Shown: in pieces, positions 23,024 through 29,235 of the stretch
Layout of the letters: each line of letters opens with the position of its first letter
Numbering within the stretch: position 1 is the first letter of the stretch
NCBI GenBank assembly: GCA_005789645.1
Contig: SXXH01000066.1
Span: 1-33,632 of the forward strand
Reading direction: 5' to 3'
Source: Planctomycetia bacterium
GTDB taxonomy: Bacteria > Planctomycetota > UBA1135 > GCA-002686595
DNA: 33,632 nucleotides
The notes under the pieces: generated by a model
What the model was told of the DNA's origin: nothing
The model's input: only the letters and a program-made list of their open reading frames with translations
The model's database searches: none
Translations under genes and position numbers: made by a program

Positions 23024-23047
23024 CGATGCGTACCATGCTACGCATCG
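23024..23047. promoter_or_regulatory. Inverted repeat with face-to-face -10 elements in a divergent gap
   Basis: CGATGCGTA (23024-23032) and TACGCATCG (23039-23047) are perfect 9-bp arms around CCATGC. The repeat contains TACCAT on the plus strand (23031-23036) and TAGCAT on the minus strand (23040-23035), so it could be both a divergent promoter and an operator controlling the metalloprotease and the lipoprotein-nhaC operon. Confidence 0.5.
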
Positions 23048-23119
23048 GACGAGCGACGCGCAGCGTCGGCTCCGCAAGGCTTGCGTCATCCCCCTCCCGC
23101 ATCCTCGCCGCGCTGCTTC

Positions 23120-23752
23120 TTGCGCCTTGCGCTCGCGAGCCTTGGAGCCGCGCGGATCCTGGCGCTCGGCCTCGCGGCGTCGATCGGCGCCTGTCGCGAT
23201 GGTCTCGAGGACCTGCGCCGGCCGCCCGTCGAGCGCGACGCGAGCCCGATCGTCGTGGGCGCGTTGGGTGACCTGGGTGGCGTCGATGGTCCGCGGCGCG
23301 CGGCCCTCGAGCTCGAGTTGGAGCGTCTCAACGCGCGCGGGGGCGCCAGGGGACGCCCCGTGCGGCTCTTGTGCTACGACGACCAAGGACGACCGGAGGG
23401 CGTGGCGCGCGCGCTCGAGCGGCTCGTGCAAGAGGACAAGGTCGTGGCGTTGTGCGTGCTGTCGGACGCGGAGCGCGCCGCGGCGGCGCAGCGCGATCCC
23501 TCCGGCGTGCCGGTCCTCGCCTGGGCCGCGGCCACGGCTTCCGATACGCCGCATGCGCGCAGCCTCGGCGCGGTCGACGCCGCGGGGTGCACCGCGGAAC
23601 TCGTGGCGTGGCTGGCGCGCGCGCGCACCTACGACAAGCAAGACCTCGTCGAGGCCCTCGACGGTCCGCCGCCGCTGCCCGACTACAGCATCAAGCCGCC
23701 GCCCTCCGAGGCGACGCCGACCGCGACTCCCTCCTCGCAAAAGGCGCCATGA
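23120..23752 (+). CDS. Lipoprotein resembling one lobe of a LivK-type binding protein
   Basis: From TTG 23120 the product has 210 residues and begins with a lipoprotein-like signal ending IGAC near residue 25. The next part, SPIVVGALGDLGGVDGPRRAAL, LNARGGARGRPVRLLCYDDQGRPEG and LERLVQEDKVVALCVLSD, matches the first half of type 1 periplasmic binding proteins (Peripla_BP_6), including the loop where branched amino acids bind in LivK. The second lobe is absent: the protein ends in a Pro/Ser/Thr-rich tail of about 25 residues. The start is uncertain; TTG 23081 is an alternative with AAGG just upstream, and an ATG at 23035 is in another frame. The stop overlaps the nhaC start (ATGA), so the two proteins are made together and may work together. 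Confidence 0.68.
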   Translation: MRLALASLGAARILALGLAASIGACRDGLEDLRRPPVERDASPIVVGALGDLGGVDGPRRAALELELERLNARGGARGRPVRLLCYDDQGRPEGVARALERLVQEDKVVALCVLSDAERAAAAQRDPSGVPVLAWAAATASDTPHARSLGAVDAAGCTAELVAWLARARTYDKQDLVEALDGPPPLPDYSIKPPPSEATPTATPSSQKAP

Positions 23753-25212
23753 ACATCGACTCGACGACCCCCAAGCCCTCGCTCTCCATCTCGCTGGTCC
23801 CCGTGCTGGCGCTGGTGGGCCTGCTGGTCCTCAACGTGCGCATGTTCGATTCGGCCGACAACCAGGTGCCGCTGGCCATCGCCACCGCGGTGGCCGCGGC
23901 CATCGCCACTTGGGTGCTCAAGCTGCCTTGGGAAGAGCTCGAGAAGGCCATGTTCCGCTCGATCGGCCAGGCGATGCAGGCGATCGTCATCCTCGCCATC
24001 GTCGGCATGCTGATCGGCGCGTGGATCAAGGCGGGCGTCGTGCCGGCGCTGATCGTGTGGGGCCTCGACCTGATCTCGCCCGGCGTGTTCCTCTTGACCG
24101 CCTGCCTCGTGTGCTGCGTCGTGTCGCTGGCCTCGGGCAGTTCGTGGACGACCGCCGGCACGGTGGGCGTCGCATTGATGGGCGTGGGCACGACGATGGG
24201 GATCTCGCCCGGCATGGTGGCCGGCGCGATCGTCTCGGGCAGCTACTTCGGCGACAAGATGTCGCCGCTGTCGGACACGACCAACCTCGCTCCCGCCATG
24301 GCGGGCTCGAACCTGATGGAGCACGTGCGCCACATGGTCTGGACGACGACGCCGGCCTTGCTGCTGGCGCTCGGCGCGTACGCCGTCCTCGGCCTCGACG
24401 CCCACGAGCAGGGCGCGGACTCGCTGGCGCGCGTCGAAGGCGTGGTGGCGACGCTGCGCGAGGGCTTCGTCCTGTCGCCGTGGCTCCTGCTGCCGCCGGC
24501 GCTCGTGCTGCTGCTCGTGGTGCTGAAGAAGCCCGCCATCCCGGCGCTGTTCGCCGGCACCTTCGCGGCCGTCGCCATCGGCCTCTTCCTGCAACCGCGC
24601 GGCGCCGACGGACTCCTCGGCGACGTGCAGGGCTACTTCGGCGTGCTGTGGAGCGGCTACGAGCGCGCGTTCGGCGCCGGCGAGGGCGCGCAGGCGGTGG
24701 AGTCGCTGATCTCCGGCAAGGGCGGGATGAAGGCGATGATGGCCACCATCGCCATCGTGTTCTGCTCGCTGTCCTTCGGCGGCGTCATGGAGAGGAGCGG
24801 CATGCTCGGCGCCATCGCGGGCGCGATCCTGTCGCTGGTGCGCGGCACGGGCTCGCTGGTGGCGGCGACCGTGGCCACGTGCTTCGGCACGAACGTGCTG
24901 ACTTCGGACCAGTACATGGCGATCGTCGTGCCCGGCCGCATGTTCCGCCCGGCCTTCCTGAAGGCGCGCTTGCACCCGAAGAACCTGTCGCGCTGCTTGG
25001 AGGACTCGGGCACGGTGACGAGCGCCTTGGTGCCTTGGAACACCTGCGGCGTGCAGATGGCCACCGTCCTTGGCGTCGCCACCACCGCGTACGCGCCGTG
25101 GGCGATCCTCAACTGGGCCTGTCCGCTGGTGTCCATCGCCTACGGCTTCACCGGGGTGTCGATGGCGAAGATCAGCGACGAAGAGGCGCGCCGCCGCGAG
25201 GCGGAGGGCTGA
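23749..25212 (+). CDS. nhaC: Na+/H+ antiporter of the NhaC family
   Basis: A 487-residue inner membrane protein with about a dozen hydrophobic segments, beginning MNIDSTTPKPSLSISLVPVL. Family-defining motifs are SGSSWTTAGTVGVALMGVG, GAIVSGSYFGDKMSPLSDTT and, near the C-terminus, GTVTSALVPWNTCG. NhaC-type proteins exchange sodium for protons; some relatives exchange malate/lactate or other substrates, so the exact substrate cannot be fixed. ATG 23749 overlaps the stop of the lipoprotein gene (ATGA) and has AAAAGG 4 nt upstream. A GC hairpin followed by TTTT (25231-25249) ends the transcript before the NSS transporter gene. A sodium-extruding antiporter next to a sodium-driven symporter makes functional sense. 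Confidence 0.93.
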   Translation: MNIDSTTPKPSLSISLVPVLALVGLLVLNVRMFDSADNQVPLAIATAVAAAIATWVLKLPWEELEKAMFRSIGQAMQAIVILAIVGMLIGAWIKAGVVPALIVWGLDLISPGVFLLTACLVCCVVSLASGSSWTTAGTVGVALMGVGTTMGISPGMVAGAIVSGSYFGDKMSPLSDTTNLAPAMAGSNLMEHVRHMVWTTTPALLLALGAYAVLGLDAHEQGADSLARVEGVVATLREGFVLSPWLLLPPALVLLLVVLKKPAIPALFAGTFAAVAIGLFLQPRGADGLLGDVQGYFGVLWSGYERAFGAGEGAQAVESLISGKGGMKAMMATIAIVFCSLSFGGVMERSGMLGAIAGAILSLVRGTGSLVAATVATCFGTNVLTSDQYMAIVVPGRMFRPAFLKARLHPKNLSRCLEDSGTVTSALVPWNTCGVQMATVLGVATTAYAPWAILNWACPLVSIAYGFTGVSMAKISDEEARRREAEG

Positions 25213-25230
25213 GCGCGAGCACTCGCGGCG

Positions 25231-25249
25231 CGCCCTCCCCGGGCGTTTT
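25231..25249 (+). terminator. Rho-independent-like terminator after nhaC
   Basis: CGCCC (25231-25235) pairs with GGGCG (25241-25245) around TCCCC, followed directly by TTTT (25246-25249). It starts 18 nt after the nhaC stop. The stem is short but pure GC. Confidence 0.5.
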
Positions 25250-25286
25250 CGCGCCGCCACCGTTGCCGCGCGTGCTCGCGCGGGGC

Positions 25287-25292
25287 TAGGCT
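25287..25292 (+). promoter_or_regulatory. -10 element of the NSS transporter operon
   Basis: TAGGCT just after the nhaC terminator; transcription would begin near 25299, giving a 36-nt leader with GGAG (25320-25323) ahead of ATG 25335. No clear -35 box. Confidence 0.4.
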
Positions 25293-25334
25293 TCGCCCGG
25301 AACACCTCGCTCTTCCCCCGGAGACGACGACACG

Positions 25335-26957
25335 ATGAGCCAGAAACAAGAATGGGGCAGCCGCCTCGGCGTGATCCTCGCCGTCGCGGGCTCCGCGGTC
25401 GGCCTCGGCAACTTCCTGCGCTTCCCCGGCCAGGCGGCGGACAACGGCGGCGGGGCGTTCATGATCCCCTACTTCGCTGCGCTGATCTTCCTCGGCATCC
25501 CGATCGGATGGGCCGAATGGACGATGGGGCGCTATGGCGGTCGCAAGGGCTTCCACTCGGCGCCGGCCATCATGGGAGCCGTGGGCAGGGGCTCGCTGTT
25601 CCGCTACCTGGGCGTCATCGGCGTGCTTATCCCGCTCGCCGTCAGCTTCTACTACGTGTTCATCGAGGCCTGGTGCCTCGGCTACGCGATCGAGTACGCC
25701 AAGGCGTTGTTCACCGGTGCTCCGGCGCTGGGCATCGACACCGCCTCGAGCAACGAGGCGCAGGCCGCCGCCGCCAAGGGCTTCTTCGCCGCCACCGCCG
25801 GCACCTCCGGCGACGGCGCGCTGTTCGCCGACGGGATCTCATCCATCGTGTGGATCACGCTGGCGGTGTTGGCGGTCAACATCTGGCTCGTCATCCGCGG
25901 CCTGTCGGGCGGCATCGAGACCTTCTGCAAGTGGGCCATGCCGGCCATGGCGATCTGCGCGATCTTCGTGCTTGCGCGCGTGCTGACCCTCGACTCGCAC
26001 GGCGACGACCGCTCGGTTTCGGCCGGCCTCGGCTTCATGTGGAATCCCGACTGGGACGCGCTCGCCAACCCCAAGGCTTGGATCGCGGCCGCCGGCCAGA
26101 TCTTCTTCAGCCTGTCGGTCGGCTTCGGCGTGATCATCAACTACGCCTCGTACATGAAGAAGAAGGACGACCTCGTCCTCTCGGGCCTGACCGCGTCGGC
26201 CACCAACGAGCTGTTCGAGGTCGGCTTCGGCGGCATGATCACGCTCACCGCAGCCGTGGTGTTCCTCGGCGTCGCCGGCACGGCGGAGGCCGTCAGCGGC
26301 GGCACCTTCGGCCTGGGCTTCTCGACCCTGCCGATCGTGTTCGCCCACATGCCGCTCGGAAACCTGTTCGGCTTCCTGTGGTTCTTCATGCTGTTCCTCG
26401 CGGCCATCACGAGCTCGATCTCGATGTACCAGCCGACGATGGCGTTCCTCGAGGAGTCGCTGGGCGTCGGCCGCAAGCAGGCGGCGGCCCTGGTCGGGCT
26501 GCTCGGCGCCATCGGCGCCGGCTGGTGCGTGTGGTACTCGGGTGGCATGACCGCGCTAGGCACCATCGACGACTGGGTCGGCACCTTCCTGATCGTGGTG
26601 CTCGCCTTCGTGCAGGTGATCGCCTTCGGCTGGATCTGGGGCATGGACGCGGGCATGAAGGAGGCGCACCACGGTTCCGCGATGCGCATCCCGCGCATCT
26701 TCTGGTTCGTCATCAAGTACGTCGCGCCGCTCTACCTGGCGATCACCATCGGCCGCTTCGCGTGGCTGACGCTGCCGGGATGGGTCGAAGGCCTCGGCAA
26801 GAACGAGGTGGCGCGCAACTCGGTGCTGCTCGTGCTGGCGACCATCGCGTTCCTCGTCGCCTGCACCGCGATCGGGGTGCGCCGCTGGCGCGCCGCCGGA
26901 CTCGACGTGGACGGCGACCGCCTGCCCGACGAGGACCTGCCCCAAGGAAGGAGCTGA
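25335..26957 (+). CDS. Neurotransmitter:sodium symporter family transporter
   Basis: A 540-residue sodium-driven transporter of the NSS (SNF, LeuT-like) family, which takes up amino acids or similar substrates. The diagnostic first membrane segment GSAVGLGNFLRFPGQAADNGGGAF carries the sodium- and substrate-binding unwound region; about twelve membrane segments follow, with SVGFGVIINYASYMKK (segment 6 region) and AAITSSISMYQPTMAFLEE (segment 8 region) recognisable. ATG 25335 has GGAG 11 nt upstream and its own likely promoter at 25287. A 46-residue membrane protein follows 3 nt after the stop, an arrangement known for methionine/alanine importers MetP-MetS, so amino acid uptake with a small subunit is likely; the substrate is not determined by sequence. 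Confidence 0.94.
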   Translation: MSQKQEWGSRLGVILAVAGSAVGLGNFLRFPGQAADNGGGAFMIPYFAALIFLGIPIGWAEWTMGRYGGRKGFHSAPAIMGAVGRGSLFRYLGVIGVLIPLAVSFYYVFIEAWCLGYAIEYAKALFTGAPALGIDTASSNEAQAAAAKGFFAATAGTSGDGALFADGISSIVWITLAVLAVNIWLVIRGLSGGIETFCKWAMPAMAICAIFVLARVLTLDSHGDDRSVSAGLGFMWNPDWDALANPKAWIAAAGQIFFSLSVGFGVIINYASYMKKKDDLVLSGLTASATNELFEVGFGGMITLTAAVVFLGVAGTAEAVSGGTFGLGFSTLPIVFAHMPLGNLFGFLWFFMLFLAAITSSISMYQPTMAFLEESLGVGRKQAAALVGLLGAIGAGWCVWYSGGMTALGTIDDWVGTFLIVVLAFVQVIAFGWIWGMDAGMKEAHHGSAMRIPRIFWFVIKYVAPLYLAITIGRFAWLTLPGWVEGLGKNEVARNSVLLVLATIAFLVACTAIGVRRWRAAGLDVDGDRLPDEDLPQGRS

Positions 26958-26960
26958 ACG

Positions 26961-27101
26961 ATGACCACCTTCGGATTCGTGTTCATGGTGACATCCCTGG
27001 TGTTCGTCTGGGGACTGACCTTCTGGTGCTTCAAGAAGGTGCTCACCGCCCCGGCCGACGACGGGCACCTGACCAAGCCGCCCGACAGCCTGGGAGGCTG
27101 A
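26961..27101 (+). CDS. 46-residue membrane partner of the NSS transporter (MetS-like)
   Basis: A very short gene beginning at ATG 26961, 3 nt after the transporter stop, with a strong Shine-Dalgarno region AAGGAAGGAG (26944-26953) inside the transporter's last codons. The product starts MTTFGFVFMVTSLVFVWGLT; residues about 3-24 form one membrane helix followed by the basic FKK and a polar tail. Size, topology and position match the small subunits (MetS type, PF16951-like) that accompany NSS methionine/alanine importers. The sequence itself is too short for a firm family call, but the tight coupling and good ribosome binding site make it a convincing gene. Confidence 0.8.
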   Translation: MTTFGFVFMVTSLVFVWGLTFWCFKKVLTAPADDGHLTKPPDSLGG

Positions 27102-27130
27102 GCGGAGCTCGGACTCGGGGGGCGACGGCG

Positions 27131-27161
27131 AGGACCGCGCGGCTGTGGCCGAGGCGGTCCT
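27131..27161. terminator. Stable nested hairpin between the NSS operon and the aminotransferase gene
   Basis: AGGACCGC (27131-27138) and GCGGTCCT (27154-27161) are perfect 8-bp arms; inside, CGGC (27140-27143) pairs with GCCG (27148-27151) around TGTG. It is the strongest hairpin I found outside the RNA gene. It is followed by only TT, so it may terminate the NSS transcript or act as an operator, since it covers the expected -35 region of the next gene. Confidence 0.5.
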
Positions 27162-27166
27162 TGCGC

Positions 27167-27172
27167 TACCAT
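27167..27172 (+). promoter_or_regulatory. -10 element of the aminotransferase gene (leaderless geometry)
   Basis: TACCAT ends 8 nt before ATG 27181 and lies 5 nt after a strong hairpin. No Shine-Dalgarno sequence is present before the ATG, consistent with a leaderless transcript. Confidence 0.5.
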
Positions 27173-27180
27173 GGCTGGCG

Positions 27181-28335
27181 ATGACCATCACCGCGACCGC
27201 CGCCAACCAGCTCCGCCCCATCGGCCCCGTCGACCTCGCCGCGGAGCGCGCGGCCGTGGGCCCCGTGCTCGAAGAAGCCCTGCTGCGCGTGCTGAGGAGC
27301 GGGCAGTACATCCTCGGGCCCGAAGTCGAGGCCTTCGAGAAGGCCTTCGCCGCGCATTGCGGCGTGCCCAACCCCGGCGTCGCGGTGGCCAACGGCACCG
27401 ACGCGCTGGTGGTGGCTCTGCGCGCCGCCTGCGTCGCGCCCGGCGACCACGTGGTCACGACGCCATTCACCTTCTTCGCCTCGGCGGGCGCCATCGCGTG
27501 GATGGGCGCGACCCCGCGCCTCGCCGACGTCGAGCTCGACACCGGCCTGCTCGACCTCGAGAAGGCCGAGGCCGCCTGCGACTCAAAGACCACGGCCATC
27601 CTGCCGGTGCACCTCTACGGCCAGATGGTCGACATCAAGGGCTTCCGCGCGCTGTGCGACAAGCGCGGCATCAGCCTGGTCGAGGACTGCGCGCAGAGCC
27701 ACGGCGCCTCGCGCGACGGCGTCAATTGCGGCCAGCTCGGCGACGCCGCGGCGTTCAGCTTCTACCCCACGAAGAACCTCGGCGCCTGCGGCGAAGGCGG
27801 CATGGTGCTGTCGCGCCACGAGAAGGTGGTGCAGAAGGCGCGTCGCGTGCGCGAGCACGGCTCGCCCGTGCGCTACACGCACGCCGAGCTCGGCACCAAC
27901 TCGCGCATGCAAGGACTGCAGGGCGCGGCGCTCAACTGCAAACTGCCGCACTTGCCCGGATGGAACGCTCGCCGCGCAGCCATCGCGGCGCGCTACGACG
28001 CGGCGCTCAAGGGTTCGAGCGCGGTCGTGCCGCTGGTGCGTCGCGCGAACAGCGTGCACGTGTACCACCAATACACCGTCAGGATCGTCGACGCCGCCTC
28101 GCGCGAAGCCGTGCTGGAGCGCATGCGCGCCAAGCAGGTCAACGCGCAGGTGCACTATCCCTCGCCCGTGCACATGCAGGAAGCCGCCAAGCCCTGGGGC
28201 TACCGGCCGGGCGACTTTCCCAACGCCGAACGCCTCGCGCGCGAGGTCGTGTGCCTGCCGGTGCATCCGTTCCTGTCGGACGCCGATGTGGATCGGGTGG
28301 CCGAAACGCTGCTCGCCGCCGCCAGCGCGCCTTGA
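27181..28335 (+). CDS. DegT/DnrJ/EryC1-family PLP aminotransferase
   Basis: A 384-residue PLP-dependent enzyme of the sugar aminotransferase family, which adds amino groups to keto-sugar nucleotides used in surface glycans. Landmarks: SGQYILGPEVEAFEKAFA, VANGTDALVVALRA, TTPFTFFASAGAI, ILPVHLYGQMVDI, LVEDCAQSHGA and FSFYPTKNLGACGEGGM, where the Lys of PTKNLG is the PLP-binding residue. The C-terminal YHQYTVRI and HYPSPVHMQEA segments are typical. ATG 27181 is preferred over GTG 27145 because the extra residues are not conserved and a TACCAT hexamer ends 8 nt before it. No sugar-nucleotide partner genes are adjacent, although a GDP-mannose synthase is encoded 16 kb away, so the substrate is unknown. 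Confidence 0.93.
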   Translation: MTITATAANQLRPIGPVDLAAERAAVGPVLEEALLRVLRSGQYILGPEVEAFEKAFAAHCGVPNPGVAVANGTDALVVALRAACVAPGDHVVTTPFTFFASAGAIAWMGATPRLADVELDTGLLDLEKAEAACDSKTTAILPVHLYGQMVDIKGFRALCDKRGISLVEDCAQSHGASRDGVNCGQLGDAAAFSFYPTKNLGACGEGGMVLSRHEKVVQKARRVREHGSPVRYTHAELGTNSRMQGLQGAALNCKLPHLPGWNARRAAIAARYDAALKGSSAVVPLVRRANSVHVYHQYTVRIVDAASREAVLERMRAKQVNAQVHYPSPVHMQEAAKPWGYRPGDFPNAERLAREVVCLPVHPFLSDADVDRVAETLLAAASAP

Positions 28336-28339
28336 TCGC

Positions 28340-28367
28340 TCGCGCGAAGCCCGCGACGAACTTTTTT
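28340..28367 (+). terminator. Possible terminator after the aminotransferase gene
   Basis: TCGCG (28340-28344) pairs with CGCGA (28352-28356), and a run of six T (28362-28367), rare in this sequence, follows 5 nt later. The stem is short and the gap long, so the call is weak. Confidence 0.35.
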
Positions 28368-28397
28368 CCTGACGCGCGCGCCGCTTGGGCGCCGAAC

Positions 28398-28403
28398 TAC
28401 TGC
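28398..28403 (+). promoter_or_regulatory. Possible -10 element of the EF-hand gene
   Basis: TACTGC ends 7 nt before ATG 28411, the same spacing as the other leaderless candidates, but its last base is C rather than T. Confidence 0.3.
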
Positions 28404-28410
28404 TGAAGAC

Positions 28411-29208
28411 ATGCTGCACACCGCACTGATCCTCGTGGCCCTCGCGCCGGCGCAACGGAATTCGCCGCTCGACGAAGTGGCGGAGACCGCGCAAGCGTAC
28501 TTCGCGTTGGCCGACTGGAATGGCGACGGCTGGATCTCCTTCAAGGAGTCGGCCGACAGCATGGGCCTCGATCGCCAGGCCTTCGCGGCCTTCGACTCCG
28601 ATCGCGATGGGCGCATCTCGCTCGAGGAGTTCGTGGTCCGCCAGAAGGCGATCGTCGAGCGCGGCGGAGTGCTCGAGGCTCCGCGCCGCAAGCCCGCGCG
28701 CCAAGCCGCTCCCGCGCGCACCGCCGCCGACCTCTTGGCGCTGTTCGACGAGGATCGCGATTCGGCCTTGGGCGAGCGCGAACTCGCGCGCGTGGTCGAC
28801 GAGTCGAAGAACAAGGAACTCTCGCCGGCGGCGCTCTTGTCGGCGCTGGACAAGGACGGCGACAAGCGCCTGCACGGGGAGGAGCTGAACCGCCTCGCGG
28901 CGACGCTGGCACCCGCCGCCGAGCCGATCGCCCCCGCCCCCAAGATGACCTTGGCGCAGTTGTTCGAAGTTCCGCTGCCGCGCGAGTCGCGCAACACGGG
29001 CTCGCGCGAGCCGGCGCGCATCGCCGGCCCGTGCGGCGACTTCCGCCGCTTGGACGCCGACAACGATGGGAACATCGACCTGCGCGACCTCGTCGAACTG
29101 CAGCGGCCGCTCGTGCTCCCCGCCAGTCCTCAGGCCATCGTCTCCAGCCTCGACAAGGATGGCGACGGGCGCATCTCGCGCGACGAGTTCGACGCCGCGC
29201 TGCGCTGA
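28411..29208 (+). CDS. Secreted EF-hand calcium-binding protein
   Basis: A 265-residue protein with a short N-terminal hydrophobic stretch (MLHTALILVALAPAQ) that probably serves as a signal peptide. Six EF-hand-type calcium loops are visible, beginning at Asp35 (DWNGDGWISFKE), Asp62 (DSDRDGRISLEE), Asp113 (DEDRDSALGERE), Asp147 (DKDGDKRLHGEE), Asp215 (DADNDGNIDLRD) and Asp248 (DKDGDGRISRDE). They fall in pairs separated by Ala/Pro-rich linkers; the third and fourth loops lack the central Gly of the consensus and may bind calcium weakly. Such multi-EF-hand exported proteins are common in planctomycetes. There is no Shine-Dalgarno sequence. The gene converges on the glycosylasparaginase gene, with a GC hairpin in the 27-nt gap. 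Function beyond calcium binding is not known. Confidence 0.88.
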   Translation: MLHTALILVALAPAQRNSPLDEVAETAQAYFALADWNGDGWISFKESADSMGLDRQAFAAFDSDRDGRISLEEFVVRQKAIVERGGVLEAPRRKPARQAAPARTAADLLALFDEDRDSALGERELARVVDESKNKELSPAALLSALDKDGDKRLHGEELNRLAATLAPAAEPIAPAPKMTLAQLFEVPLPRESRNTGSREPARIAGPCGDFRRLDADNDGNIDLRDLVELQRPLVLPASPQAIVSSLDKDGDGRISRDEFDAALR

Positions 29209-29215
29209 TCCATCT

Positions 29216-29230
29216 CGCGCCCGCGGCGCG
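29216..29230. terminator. GC hairpin between convergent genes
   Basis: CGCGCC (29216-29221) and GGCGCG (29225-29230) are perfect 6-bp arms around CGC in the 27-nt gap between convergent stops. No T-tract; a bidirectional terminator is plausible from position. Confidence 0.4.
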
Positions 29231-29235
29231 CGTGT

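Noticed and set aside
23035-23271. ATG 23035 frame with a signal-like N-terminus (MLRIGRATRS...) as the start of the LivK-like lipoprotein.
   Set aside because: It is in a different frame from the binding-protein domain and would need a frameshift; the domain's own frame has lipoprotein-type starts at TTG 23081 and TTG 23120.
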